Shown here: positions 41,391 through 55,601 of the stretch, one piece after another
Layout: every line of letters starts with the position of its first letter
Numbering within the stretch: the first letter of the stretch is position 1
Assembly (NCBI RefSeq): GCF_000372825.1
Contig: NZ_KB910516.1
Span: 2,709,825 to 2,773,824, forward strand
DNA: 64,000 bases
Reading direction: 5' to 3'
Origin: Methylobacterium sp. 77
Lineage (GTDB): Bacteria; Pseudomonadota; Alphaproteobacteria; Rhizobiales; Beijerinckiaceae
Notes under the pieces: generated by a model
The model's input: only the letters and a program-made list of their open reading frames with translations
Told to the model about the DNA's origin: nothing
Databases searched by the model: none
Translations under genes and position numbers: made by a program

Positions 41391-42863
41391 ATGGTCACCG
41401 TTCTCGTCCTTTCCGTCGATCACCCGACAGGTCGCAGTGTGGCATCAAGGATCGTCAAAGATTGTTCGCGCGTCCGCGAAGTTGCGGGACTCGTAGGCGC
41501 CGCCATCCTGCGCGTCGGTTTCCTGGCCATCTTCGCGGCCCCCCTGCTCTTCGCGTCAGGTCCGTCCGCCATCGCGCAATGGGGAGATTCCTACGACACC
41601 CCTCGGAGCGACCCCTATTACGCTCCGCGCCGCCGCTCCCGCGACGAGGGCGATTACAGCAACCGTCAGGCAAACCGCCGATACTCCCCTCCCCCCCAGG
41701 AAGCACCACGGCAGTTCTACTGGCCCTGGGAGGAACGGCCGCAGCAGGCACAACCGAATCCGGCTCCCACACCATCTGCGCGACCGGCGCGGCCGCGTGC
41801 GCCGACGATCGGGGAGAGCCAGCGTTCCTACACGAGGAGGCCTCGTCCCGCCCCCGTGATCGCCCAACCGAAGCCGGTCCAGCCGAAATCCGAGCCCTCG
41901 ATCCGCATTGCGGTGTTCGGGGATTCGCTGGCGAGCTATCTCGGCCGTGGCCTCGACGACGTGTTCGAGGAGAATTCCGATGTGGCAATCCTCGACCGTT
42001 CGAAGGCCGATAGCGGTCTCGTGCGAAAGGACGTGGTCGACTGGCCAAAGGCCGCGGAAGATTTTCTGAAGACGAACCCGAAAGTCGCCTACGCCCTGGT
42101 GATGCTCGGCGCGAACGATCGCCAGCCGATCCGTGAAGGGTCCGAGAGCGTGGATCCCGGGACGGAGCGTTGGCGCGACCTCTATCGCGACCGTGTCGAT
42201 GCTCTGGCGAAGGTCTTCGCCAGCCAGAAAATTCCGTTCATCTGGGTGGGAGCTCCGCCGATGCGCAGCGAGTCGCTGACGAAGGATATCGCCACGATCA
42301 ACGACCTGATCCGCGACCGTGTCGCGAAAGCGGGCGGGACCTACGTAGATATCTGGCCGGGCTTCGTCGACGACCGCAACCGCTTCACCATGTCCGGCCC
42401 CGATCTGGAGGGCCAGGAGGCGAAGCTACGGACCGCGGACGGCGTGCATTTCACCAAGGCGGGCGCTCGCAAAGTCGCGCATTTCGCCGATGTCGAACTC
42501 AAACGCCTCATGGGCTCGAACTCCACGGAGGCACCGGCCGTCGCGCCCGTGGCGACGGTTCCGGGGCCGATTCTCGATGGCGAGGCACCGAAGCTCGACG
42601 ATACCGCCGCGATCGATCGCCAGATCACCGCGATGCTGCCGAGCCTGCCTGAGCCGCCCGGCATCCCCGCTTTGCCCGTGAAACCGCCGGCGGGGCCCAT
42701 CATTCCCTTGGGACGCGCGGAAGTAACCCCCGGCGGTGGGCTGATCAGCGGCAGGCCGCGGGATGGCGATGCGTCGGGAAATGTCGAACGGGTGCTTCAG
42801 CGCGGCTCGGCGCCCGTGGCGCAGCCGGGACGGGCCGACGATTTCAAATGGCCGCCGGGCTGA
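41391..42863 (+). CDS. DUF459 SGNH-hydrolase-type periplasmic protein
   Basis: The protein has up to 490 residues; a GTG at 41439 is an alternative start that leaves the signal (LRVGFLAIFAAPLLFASGPSAIAQ) intact. A ~100-residue Pro/Arg/Gln-rich linker follows. The DUF459 domain carries AVFGDSLASYLGRGLDD, MLGANDRQPI, WVGAPPMRSE and DGVHFTKAGARKVA, giving Ser, Gly, Asn and His of the SGNH set. The tail is Pro-rich and disordered-looking. The family is suspected to modify acyl groups on envelope glycans. It follows the transglycosylase by 24 bp. Confidence 0.85.
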   Translation: MVTVLVLSVDHPTGRSVASRIVKDCSRVREVAGLVGAAILRVGFLAIFAAPLLFASGPSAIAQWGDSYDTPRSDPYYAPRRRSRDEGDYSNRQANRRYSPPPQEAPRQFYWPWEERPQQAQPNPAPTPSARPARPRAPTIGESQRSYTRRPRPAPVIAQPKPVQPKSEPSIRIAVFGDSLASYLGRGLDDVFEENSDVAILDRSKADSGLVRKDVVDWPKAAEDFLKTNPKVAYALVMLGANDRQPIREGSESVDPGTERWRDLYRDRVDALAKVFASQKIPFIWVGAPPMRSESLTKDIATINDLIRDRVAKAGGTYVDIWPGFVDDRNRFTMSGPDLEGQEAKLRTADGVHFTKAGARKVAHFADVELKRLMGSNSTEAPAVAPVATVPGPILDGEAPKLDDTAAIDRQITAMLPSLPEPPGIPALPVKPPAGPIIPLGRAEVTPGGGLISGRPRDGDASGNVERVLQRGSAPVAQPGRADDFKWPPG

Positions 42864-42958
42864 ACGCCCTCACGCTGCGGCACCTTTGGGCCACGAGATC
42901 TCTCATCCCCGGACTGGCGGACCGGATAAGCACCCGGCCCGCCCTTGCGACATAACTC

Positions 42959-44392
42959 TCAGCGGGGAAGGACGCTCGAGCCCATGAGGGCCTCGTCGAT
43001 GGACCGCGCGGCCTGGCGTCCCTCTCGGATTGCCCAGACCACGAGGGATTGGCCACGGCGCATGTCGCCGGCGGCATAGATCTTCTCGTTCGACGTGCGG
43101 TAATCGACTTCGTTGGCAGTGACATTGCCGCGCTTGTCCATCGTCACGCCGGATTCCTCCAGCAGGCCCTTGCGGAGCGAGCCAGCGAAACCGATCGCCA
43201 GGAAGACGAGATCGGCCGGCAGGGTGAATTCACCGCCGGGGACCGGCTGGCGCTTCTCGTCCACGCGGGTGCAGACCACACCGGTGAGCTTGCCCTTCTT
43301 GTTCCCCTCGAGGCGCAGCGTGGCAGCCTGGAACTCGCGCTCCGCGCCCTCCGCCTGACTCGACGAGGTCCGCATCTTGGTCGGCCAGTACGGCCAGACC
43401 GAGAGCTTGTCCTCGCGCTCGGGCGGACGCGGGCGGATGTCGAGCTGCGTCACCGACAGGGCGCCCTGGCGGAAGGAGGTGCCGACGCAATCCGACGCCG
43501 TGTCGCCGCCACCGATCACCACGACGTTTTTGGCGGTGGCGAGGATCGGCAGCTCGCCGTTGCCCGGCATCGGCTCGGCACCGACCCGGCGGTTCGACTG
43601 AACGAGGAATGGCATCGCGTAATGCACGCCGGACAGATCCTGGCCGGGAAGCTCCGGGTTACGCGGGTCTTCCGCGCCACCGGCGAACAACACGGCGTCG
43701 AACTCGGCGGTGAGTTCGTCGAGTGGCTTCGTGACACCGACATTCACGCCGTAATGGAAGGTCACGCCTTCCGCTTCCATCTGCTTCACGCGCCGATCGA
43801 TATGGCGCTTCTCCATCTTGAAGTCGGGGATGCCGTACCGAAGGAGTCCGCCGGCCTTCGGCTCGCGCTCGAAGACGTGGACGTCGTGGCCGACGCGGGC
43901 GAGCTGCTGAGCCGCCGCCATCCCGGCTGGCCCGGAGCCGATGACGGCGACCTTCTTGCCCGTGCGGGTCGACGGGATTTCCGGCTTGACCCAACCGTTG
44001 TTCCAGGCGCGGTCGGCGATGGCCTGCTCGATCGTCTTGATCGCGACGGGCTGGTTCTCGAGATTGAGAGTGCAGGCCTCCTCGCACGGCGCCGGGCAGA
44101 CGCGGCCGGTGAATTCCGGGAAATTGTTGGTCGAGTGCAGGTTGCGAGCCGCCTCCTGCCAGTCCGACTGGAAGACGAGCTCGTTCCAGTCTGGAATCTG
44201 GTTGTGCACGGGGCAGCCGGTCGGGCCGTGGCAGAACGGAATCCCGCAATCCATGCAGCGCGCGGCCTGTTTCTTCAGGTCGTGCTCGTCGAGGGGCAGC
44301 GTGAATTCGCGGAAGTGCCGCACGCGATCCGCAGCGAGCTGATACTTCTGCTCCTGCCGATCGAATTCGAGGAAACCCGTGATCTTGCCCAT
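42959..44392 (-). CDS. gltD: Glutamate synthase (NADPH) small subunit
   Basis: From ATG 44392 the protein has 477 residues. N-terminal iron-sulfur ligands appear in CMDCGIPFC and CPAPCEEAC, the FAD site in [18 protein letters not shown], and the NADPH site in [15 protein letters not shown]. The end matches the family. It passes electrons from NADPH to GltB for conversion of glutamine and 2-oxoglutarate to two glutamates. It is the last gene of the glt operon and is separated from gltB by a GST gene. Confidence 0.95.
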   Translation of the reverse strand: MGKITGFLEFDRQEQKYQLAADRVRHFREFTLPLDEHDLKKQAARCMDCGIPFCHGPTGCPVHNQIPDWNELVFQSDWQEAARNLHSTNNFPEFTGRVCPAPCEEACTLNLENQPVAIKTIEQAIADRAWNNGWVKPEIPSTRTGKKVAVIGSGPAGMAAAQQLARVGHDVHVFEREPKAGGLLRYGIPDFKMEKRHIDRRVKQMEAEGVTFHYGVNVGVTKPLDELTAEFDAVLFAGGAEDPRNPELPGQDLSGVHYAMPFLVQSNRRVGAEPMPGNGELPILATAKNVVVIGGGDTASDCVGTSFRQGALSVTQLDIRPRPPEREDKLSVWPYWPTKMRTSSSQAEGAEREFQAATLRLEGNKKGKLTGVVCTRVDEKRQPVPGGEFTLPADLVFLAIGFAGSLRKGLLEESGVTMDKRGNVTANEVDYRTSNEKIYAAGDMRRGQSLVVWAIREGRQAARSIDEALMGSSVLPR

Positions 44393-44496
44393 CGTGACCG
44401 TCTTTCGCGAGTCTGTCTGATCCGTTGAGCGGAGCGTGACCGGCCCGGTCCGCCTCAGCCCGTTTTCCGTTTCGTGTCGCCCGGTGCCGTCGCCGT

Positions 44497-45099
44497 CTAA
44501 CCCGGTTTCGTCTCGTGAGCGCCTCGACCGAAAGTCTCCGCGCAACGGGTGAGCCAAGCCCGGATCGCCGGCCGCGGTGCCAGGTCGAATCCGCCCTCGT
44601 CCGCCCATTGCGTATAAGCGAACAACGCCACGTCGGCGACGCTGATCCCCCCGCCTACCAGCCACGCCGCCCCGCCGAGGTGCCGCTCCATCAGGTCGAG
44701 GGCCGCCTCGCCGCGCGTGACCCGGGCCGGATCGCGCGCATCCTTCGGCTTGCCGAGATAGCGCATCTCGAACCTGCAGACCGCGATGGCCGGCTCGTGG
44801 CTGTACTGTTCCCAGAACAGCCACGCGTCCATTTTCGCCGCGAGGAACGCATCCTCGGGGATCAGTACGCTGTCACGGGCGAGATAGCGGATGATCGCGT
44901 TCGATTGAGCGAGACACCGCCCGTCCTTGAACTCGACCCCCGGCACCTGCCCCGCCGGAAAGCGGGTCAGGTAATCCGGTGTCCGGCTCTCGCCCTTGAG
45001 GATATCGACCGGCACCCAATCATAGGCGAGGCCGAGATGATCGGCGACGATCTTCACCTTGAGGCAATTGCCGGAGACGAGATCGCCGTAGACCCTCAT
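44497..45099 (-). CDS. Glutathione S-transferase family protein
   Basis: From ATG 45099 there are 200 residues. The thioredoxin-like N-terminal domain carries the glutathione-contact blocks GQVPGVEF and [12 protein letters not shown]. The helical C-terminal domain has [24 protein letters not shown], the N-capping box of GSTs. The substrate is unknown. The gene sits 7 bp after gltB and 104 bp before gltD, so it must be co-transcribed with glutamate synthase, which is unusual. Glutamate as glutathione precursor gives only a loose link. Confidence 0.88.
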   Translation of the reverse strand: MRVYGDLVSGNCLKVKIVADHLGLAYDWVPVDILKGESRTPDYLTRFPAGQVPGVEFKDGRCLAQSNAIIRYLARDSVLIPEDAFLAAKMDAWLFWEQYSHEPAIAVCRFEMRYLGKPKDARDPARVTRGEAALDLMERHLGGAAWLVGGGISVADVALFAYTQWADEGGFDLAPRPAIRAWLTRCAETFGRGAHETKPG

Positions 45100-45106
45100 G
45101 CCGCCC

Positions 45107-49819
<4,713 letters not shown>

Positions 49820-50469
49820 AACCCTTCAGCCTCGTTCGCCCGTGCCCGCATGCGAGCATGTTTCATGCCCGAATGCCAATCGGCACTCAGGCTCCTCCCT
49901 CGACGCGGTCGGATTCGGGCAGGGTCTTCGGTGAGGAAGTGCCCGCTATCCGCGGGCTCGTCGCCGGCTTGAGATCAAGCCGTACGGGCCCGGATCGCCG
50001 CGATGGCGACCGGCTTGGAATCTCGTTTCTTCGTGAGATCCAACACCCGTTCGAGACCTTCCACGTTCCTCGAAAACACCTTGTCCTCGGAGCCGACTCG
50101 CCTCCGGAACACCCTGCCGAAAATGGGACAGCCGTACTGTCCTAATTAAGGAACCTGACAGATTTTAAACGGTCCAGCAAGAGGCACGAAGGCGCGATGG
50201 ACAGGATTGAGGCGCATTGCGACTCTGCGAGCGAGAAGACGCTGACCGTTGAGCCAGATCCCGACGGCGGATCATAGAGACCACGCAAGCCCTGACCATT
50301 ATCGGTCGCCCGCGACTTGCCCTGCTTCACCCGCAATCCCGCCCCAATCAGGCGGTCTAACCGGCTTCGCCAAGCACAAGCGGCATGCGGGGTGATGGAC
50401 CGCACGGAGACTTCCGTAGACCTGCGCCAACAGTGGGCTACGGAAAACGAACATTTAAGACGAGGCATC
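49820..50469. other. Intergenic region between gltB and an exported protein gene
   Basis: This 650-bp gap between divergent genes includes an AT-richer patch around 50140-50170. Open frames on both strands between 50142 and 50469 have no recognisable family and lack good ribosome sites. It must carry the glt promoter and the promoter of the gene at 50470. I see no RNA gene or insertion-sequence end. Confidence 0.4.
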
Positions 50470-51441
50470 ATGACATCGAGCCGCAGGGCGCCTGTGCGCT
50501 CATCGACGATCGGCCTGACGATGCTGGCCGGGTTCATCACCCTGTCGGCACTCGGCACGACCTCCGCTCAAGCCCAGTACGGCTACGAGCCGGATGTGCT
50601 CCTTCCTCCTCGGGCCGTCGTCTGGCGCCTCAACGATCGCGGATTCACCGAGGTGACGCGACCGCGATTCGACGGTCGGTCCTATGTGGTCGAGGCGACG
50701 GGCCCATACGGCGACAGGGTGCGACTCTTCGTCGATGCCCGCGACGGAGCCGTCCTCGACCGCCAGCGCCTCGGTGCGCCGATCCAAACTGCGCCGGTTC
50801 GCGTCGCCCGTCCGGCACCCGGCTACGGCTGGACGGAAGAGGACGAACAGCCTCGCCGGCCGGCCCGCGAGGCGGAACGATTGGTCCCTCCCGGCGTGAT
50901 CCCGAACGGCGATGGCGTCGTCCGGCAACCGCGCTTCGACGTCGCGACCCGCCCGGAAGCGTCCGTTCGCTCCGAGGCGTTGGACCGCAATCCGCAAGGT
51001 CTCAACCCAGATACCAAAAATGGGGCGACCCGAAACGGGAGCGATGCGAGAAGGCCGACCGAACCGCCTCCGGCCCGCAAGGTCTCCAAGCTGACCCCGC
51101 CAGTAAAAGCCGCCGCGCCCAGGCTCGCCCCCGAAGCCCCTCGCCCCGAGGAAGCCACGCGTCCAGCAGCGGCGGCCGCACCTTCCACGCCCGAGAAAAA
51201 CGAGCCGCCCGTCGCGGCGATCGAACAGCCGAAGCGTGAACCCTCGACTCCGGCCGCGAACCAGCCGCGCAGCGACACCGCGCAGGCGCCGCAAGGCACG
51301 TCAGGCCAGGGCTCGTCCGGCAAGGCGCAGGCCTGGAGCGATCCGCCGACGGAGAAGAAGGCCGTCCGGGTCATCGGCGGCGCGACAATCGTACCGGGTG
51401 CGACCGACAAGGATCAGGCAGGCGACCGTTCGGCGGAATAG
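50470..51441 (+). CDS. Exported proline/alanine-rich protein of unknown function
   Basis: From ATG 50470, with GACGAGG just upstream, there are 323 residues. A clear signal peptide (MLAGFITLSALGTTSAQAQ) comes first. A small folded-looking part (~residues 38-100) includes LLPPRAVVWRLNDRGF and SYVVEATGPYGDRVRLFVDARDG. That part resembles the PepSY-like or DUF-type domains of Rhizobiales envelope proteins. The rest, about 200 residues, is Pro/Ala/Arg-rich and disordered, so it may span the periplasm. I do not recognise the family. A strong terminator follows. Confidence 0.7.
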   Translation: MTSSRRAPVRSSTIGLTMLAGFITLSALGTTSAQAQYGYEPDVLLPPRAVVWRLNDRGFTEVTRPRFDGRSYVVEATGPYGDRVRLFVDARDGAVLDRQRLGAPIQTAPVRVARPAPGYGWTEEDEQPRRPAREAERLVPPGVIPNGDGVVRQPRFDVATRPEASVRSEALDRNPQGLNPDTKNGATRNGSDARRPTEPPPARKVSKLTPPVKAAAPRLAPEAPRPEEATRPAAAAAPSTPEKNEPPVAAIEQPKREPSTPAANQPRSDTAQAPQGTSGQGSSGKAQAWSDPPTEKKAVRVIGGATIVPGATDKDQAGDRSAE

Positions 51442-51469
51442 CCGCCCTGCGACGGTCATCGGACCTATG

Positions 51470-51505
51470 AAAGGCGTCGGGCGGACAATGCCCGGCGCCT
51501 TTTTC
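51470..51505 (+). terminator. Rho-independent terminator after the exported protein gene
   Basis: AAGGCGTCGGGC at 51471-51482 pairs with GCCCGGCGCCTT at 51489-51500, with one mismatch, and a run of T residues follows. It sits 28 bp after the stop codon and in the convergent gap with the formate dehydrogenase operon. It may also act weakly for the opposite strand, where the flanking A-run reads as TTTC. Confidence 0.8.
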
Positions 51506-51546
51506 ATTGTTTCGATCGAGCGGCGCTTGAACACGCTGCTCCGTGA

Positions 51547-51840
51547 TCAGCCGGCGTCGCTGGCACCGGCACCCTGGAGGTGCGGATCGCTGGTGGACGC
51601 GCGGATCGGGCTGTTGCACTCGTGATGGGTCGACGTAATCGCCTGTAGCGCCAGCGGATCGAGACCGCTTCCCTCGGTGGGGCCATGGGCTTCCAGGGCA
51701 CGACGCATCTTCGGCGTCCAGAACGCCACGATGTGCTTGTGGATGCCGGCGACGGCCTCGTCATCCGGATAGGACCTGAAGAAGCTGGCGATCTGGTTCG
51801 CCATGCGGACGAGCTTGTCGTTGGTGGTCAGGGCGCTCAT
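51547..51840 (-). CDS. fdsD: NAD-dependent formate dehydrogenase delta subunit
   Basis: The 97-residue protein matches FdsD: LVRMANQIASFFRSYP, then IHKHIVAFWTPKMRRALEAH near the middle. The C-terminal ~30 residues are loosely ordered. FdsD is a small accessory subunit needed for active soluble formate dehydrogenase. It is the last gene of the operon, 42 bp after fdhD. Confidence 0.9.
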   Translation of the reverse strand: MSALTTNDKLVRMANQIASFFRSYPDDEAVAGIHKHIVAFWTPKMRRALEAHGPTEGSGLDPLALQAITSTHHECNSPIRASTSDPHLQGAGASDAG

Positions 51841-51882
51841 GGTACTGGCTCTGTCGACGGGAGGAGGATCGGCCGCGCGCAG

Positions 51883-52740
51883 TCAGCGGTCGGCGGCGAG
51901 AAGGAGGCGATCGCGGCCCGAGAAGACCGTGAGTGTGTCCGATCGGGCAATGGCGCAGAGCGTCATGTCGTGCAGGCGCGCCCGGTCGATGGCGAGCGAG
52001 GTCGGTGCGGAGATCGCGACCAGGACGGCCGCTCCGAAGGTTGCGGTCTTTTCCACCATCTCGAACGAACACCGGCTGGTGATGACGACGAAGCCATCGC
52101 TCGCATCGGTCCCGGCCCGCATCAGCGCTCCGATCAGCTTGTCTAGTCCATTATGGCGGCCGACATCCTCGCGCACCGCCAGAAGATTGCCCTGCCGGTC
52201 CGCCCATGCCGCGGCGTGGACGGCGCGGGTGGTGTGATTGAGAACCTGCGCCTCGCCCATCCCGAGCAGAGCGCGCTGGATCGACGCGATCTCGATGAGC
52301 TGAGCGGCATGGGCCCGCGGCTCGGCCTTGGGCAGGGCCGCGAGATCGTCGATGCCGCAGACACCGCACCCGGTGCGCCCGCTGATGGCGCGTTTCCGGG
52401 CCAGATGTTCACGCAGCCGTCCGGGAGCGAGATCGACGATGAGGCGCAGGCCGCCGTCTCCGTCCTCGACCCGCACCGACCGGATCTCCTCGGCCGCCTC
52501 GACGATTCCTTCGGTGAGGCTGAAACCGTAGGCGAAATCAACGAGGTCCGAAGGCGTCGTCATCATGACGGCGTAGGGTACGCTGCCGTAGATCAGGTTG
52601 ACCGGCATCTCGACGGCGAGATCGCGATGCCCCTCGCGGGGCGCCGGGTCCTCGTAGGCGACGACCAGCGTCGGAACGCGCCGGCTCGTCGGAGCCGGTG
52701 CGTCAGTCTCGTTCAAAGCGTCGCGTTCACTCGGCAGCAT
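51883..52740 (-). CDS. fdhD: Formate dehydrogenase accessory sulfurtransferase FdhD
   Basis: The 285-residue protein contains the FdhD signature RTGCGVCGI, with the two cysteines that carry sulfur from IscS to the molybdenum cofactor. REDVGRHNGLDKLIG and ITSRCSFEMVEK are also present. Sulfuration of the bis-MGD cofactor is essential for formate dehydrogenase activity. The start overlaps the end of fdsA by 14 bp, so the chaperone is made together with its client enzyme (fdsC position of the operon). Confidence 0.93.
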   Translation of the reverse strand: MLPSERDALNETDAPAPTSRRVPTLVVAYEDPAPREGHRDLAVEMPVNLIYGSVPYAVMMTTPSDLVDFAYGFSLTEGIVEAAEEIRSVRVEDGDGGLRLIVDLAPGRLREHLARKRAISGRTGCGVCGIDDLAALPKAEPRAHAAQLIEIASIQRALLGMGEAQVLNHTTRAVHAAAWADRQGNLLAVREDVGRHNGLDKLIGALMRAGTDASDGFVVITSRCSFEMVEKTATFGAAVLVAISAPTSLAIDRARLHDMTLCAIARSDTLTVFSGRDRLLLAADR

Positions 52741-55588
52741 TCAATTGCGTCGCGATTCTCGTGAGGGAGAAGTCCTCTTCGTAGAACTTCGCCTGCCAAT
52801 CCGACGGCCGGTTGGTCCGCCGCACCTGCACCGCCGTCACCTTGTATTCGGGGCAGTTGGTGGCCCAGTCGGAGTAGTCGGTGGTGATGACGTTGGCGCC
52901 GGTCTTGGCATGGTGGAACGTGGTGTAGACCACGCCCGGCTGCATGCGCTCGGAGACGATCGCCTTCAAGGCGATATCGCCCGAGCGGCTTTCCAGGGCC
53001 ACGAGATCGCCGTCGAGGATGCCGCGAACCTCTGCGTCGAACGGGTGGATCTCCAGCACGTCCTCCTCATGCCAGCGCGAATTCTCCGTGCGGCGGGTCT
53101 GAGCGCCGACATTGTACTGCGACAGGATACGGCCGGTAGTGAGGATGAGCGGGAAGCGCGGACCCGTGCGCTCCTCGGTCGCCACGTATTCGGTGATCAT
53201 GAACTTGCCGAGACCGCGCACGAACCGGTCCACGTGCATCATCGGCGTTCCGTTGGGAGCGTCGTCGTTGCACGGCCACTGGATCGAGCCCAGTTCGTCG
53301 ATCTTGGTGAAGCTCACGCCCTTGAAGCTCGGAGTGAGCGAGGCGATCTCGTCCATGATCTCGCTCGGATGCGAGTAGTTCATGGGATAGCCCAGAGCAT
53401 TCGAGAGCAGCATCGTGCCCTCCCAATCGCCGACGCCCGACAGCGGCGGCATCACCTTGCGCACGCGGGAGATGCGGCGCTCGGCATTGGTGAAGGTGCC
53501 GTCCTTTTCCAGGAACGAGGCGCCCGGCAGGAAGACGTGGGCGTATTTGGCGGTCTCGTTCAGGAAGATGTCCTGGATGACGATGCACTCCATCGCCATC
53601 AGGCCAGCCGTCACGTGGTGCGTGTCGGGATCGGACTGGGCGATGTCCTCGCCCTGGATGTACATGCCCTTGAAGGCGCCATCGACGGCCTCGTCGAGCA
53701 TGTTGGTGATGCGCAGGCCCGGATCCTTGTCGAGCGAGACGCCCCAGAGCGTCTCGAAGATCTCGCGGGTGGCATCGTCCGACACGTGGCGGTAGCCCGG
53801 CAGCTCGTGCGGGAACGAGCCCATGTCGCACGAGCCCTGGACGTTGTTCTGCCCGCGGAGCGGGTTCACGCCGGCACCCAGCATGCCGATATTGCCGGTG
53901 GCCATGGCGATGTTGGCCATGCCCATGACCATGGTCGAGCCCTGGCTGTGCTCGGTGACGCCGAGACCGTAATAGATGCCGGCGGCCCCACCCTTGGCGT
54001 AGAGGCGCGCAGCACCACGGAGTTCAGCGGGATCGATCCCGGTATAGCGCTCCTGGGCCTCCGGCGAATGACGCTCGTCGGCGACGAATCGAGCCCATTG
54101 TTCGAAATCGCCGAGATCGCAACGCTCGCGGACATAGGCCTCGTCGACGAGGCCTTCCGTGACGATGACGTGAGCCATCGCGTTGATGAAGGCGACGTTC
54201 GATCCGGGCTTCAGGGGCAGGTGGAAGTCGGCCTGGATGTGGGGCGACTTCACGAGGTCGATCTTGCGCGGATCGGCGACGATCAGCTTGGCGCCTTCAC
54301 GCAGACGCTTCTTCATGCGCGAGCCGAAGACGGGGTGACCATCGGTCGGGTTGGCACCGATGACGAGGATCACGTCGGAATGCGCGACCGAGGCGAAATC
54401 CTGGGTGCCGGCCGAGGTGCCGAGCGTCGACATCAGGCCGTAGCCGGTGGGCGAGTGGCAGACGCGGGCGCAGGTATCGACGTTGTTGTTGCCGAAAGCG
54501 GCGCGCACCAGCTTCTGGACGAGGTAGGCCTCCTCGTTGGTGCAGCGGGACGATGTGATGCCGCCGACCGAATCCTTGCCGTACTTGGCCTGGATGCGCT
54601 TGAACTCGGAGGCTGCGCGATCGATCGCGACCTCCCAAGAGACTTCCTGCCAGGGGTCCGTGATCTTGTCGCGGATCATCGGCTTGGTAATGCGGTCCTT
54701 GTGGGTGGCGTAGCCGTAGGCGAAGCGGCCCTTGACGCAGCTATGGCCTTCATTGGCCTTGCCGCCCTTGTACGGGACCATCCGCACCACGCGGGTGCCC
54801 TGCATCTCGGCCTTGAACGAGCAGCCGACGCCGCAATAGGCGCAGGTGGTGATCTCGGAATGGTCGGGCTGGCCGTGATCGATGATCGACTTCTCCTGGA
54901 GCGTCGCCGTCGGGCAGGCCTGAACGCAGGCGCCGCAGGACACGCATTCCGAGTTGAAGAAATCGGTCGGCCCGGCGGCAACGCGGCTGTCGAAGCCGCG
55001 GCCGGAAATCGTCAGGGCGAAGGTACCCTGCGTCTCTTCACAAGCGCGGACGCAGCGGTTGCAGACGATGCATTTCGACGGGTCGTAGGTGAAGTACGGG
55101 TTGGACGTATCCTTGGCGAGATACTGGTCCGAGGACGGCTTCACGTGGTTGGCGCCGTCATAGCCGTAGCGCACGTCGCGCAGGCCGACCGCGCCGGCCA
55201 TGTCCTGCAACTCGCAATCGCCGTTGGCGGCGCAAGTCAGGCAGTCGAGCGGGTGATCGGAGATGTAGAGCTCCATCACACCCTTGCGCAGCTTGGCGAG
55301 CTTGTCCGTCTGGGTCGAGACGACCATGCCGTTCTCGGCCGGCGTGGTGCAGGAGGCCGGCGTTCCGCGCCGTCCCTCGATCTCCACGAGACACAGCCGG
55401 CAGGAGCCGAAGGCCTCCAGCGAATCGGTAGCGCAAAGCTTCGGGATCTGCGTCCCGGCATGCATCGCCGCCGCCATCACCGAGGTACCGGCGGGAACGG
55501 TCACGCTCATGCCGTCGATGGTGAGCGTCACAGTCTGCTCGTTCACCCGGATCGGGGTGCCGTAATCGATCTCTTTGATGAGGGCCAT
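52727..55588 (-). CDS. fdsA: NAD-dependent formate dehydrogenase alpha subunit (molybdenum catalytic subunit)
   Basis: The 953-residue protein has a NuoG-like N-terminus. It carries a 2Fe-2S ferredoxin domain (CATDSLEAFGSCRLC), the His-Cys cluster (HPLDCLTCAANGDC), and two 4Fe-4S sets (CIVCNRCVRAC and CVSCGACVQAC). A third set (CAYCGVGCSF) opens the catalytic part, where the proposed Mo ligand is Cys in CARVCHSPTGYG; there is no selenocysteine codon. It oxidises formate to CO2 and passes electrons to FdsB/FdsG. It corresponds to the Mo-type soluble enzyme (Fdh2 in Methylobacterium extorquens). The gene follows fdsB by 13 bp. Confidence 0.95.
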   Translation of the reverse strand: MALIKEIDYGTPIRVNEQTVTLTIDGMSVTVPAGTSVMAAAMHAGTQIPKLCATDSLEAFGSCRLCLVEIEGRRGTPASCTTPAENGMVVSTQTDKLAKLRKGVMELYISDHPLDCLTCAANGDCELQDMAGAVGLRDVRYGYDGANHVKPSSDQYLAKDTSNPYFTYDPSKCIVCNRCVRACEETQGTFALTISGRGFDSRVAAGPTDFFNSECVSCGACVQACPTATLQEKSIIDHGQPDHSEITTCAYCGVGCSFKAEMQGTRVVRMVPYKGGKANEGHSCVKGRFAYGYATHKDRITKPMIRDKITDPWQEVSWEVAIDRAASEFKRIQAKYGKDSVGGITSSRCTNEEAYLVQKLVRAAFGNNNVDTCARVCHSPTGYGLMSTLGTSAGTQDFASVAHSDVILVIGANPTDGHPVFGSRMKKRLREGAKLIVADPRKIDLVKSPHIQADFHLPLKPGSNVAFINAMAHVIVTEGLVDEAYVRERCDLGDFEQWARFVADERHSPEAQERYTGIDPAELRGAARLYAKGGAAGIYYGLGVTEHSQGSTMVMGMANIAMATGNIGMLGAGVNPLRGQNNVQGSCDMGSFPHELPGYRHVSDDATREIFETLWGVSLDKDPGLRITNMLDEAVDGAFKGMYIQGEDIAQSDPDTHHVTAGLMAMECIVIQDIFLNETAKYAHVFLPGASFLEKDGTFTNAERRISRVRKVMPPLSGVGDWEGTMLLSNALGYPMNYSHPSEIMDEIASLTPSFKGVSFTKIDELGSIQWPCNDDAPNGTPMMHVDRFVRGLGKFMITEYVATEERTGPRFPLILTTGRILSQYNVGAQTRRTENSRWHEEDVLEIHPFDAEVRGILDGDLVALESRSGDIALKAIVSERMQPGVVYTTFHHAKTGANVITTDYSDWATNCPEYKVTAVQVRRTNRPSDWQAKFYEEDFSLTRIATQLNAAE

Positions 55589-55601
55589 GGGTCGCGCCTC
55601 C

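Noticed and set aside
50142..50558. 138-codon minus-strand frame upstream of gltB, considered as an insertion-sequence remnant
   Set aside because: No transposase motif, no terminal repeats and it overlaps the start and signal peptide of a better plus-strand gene.
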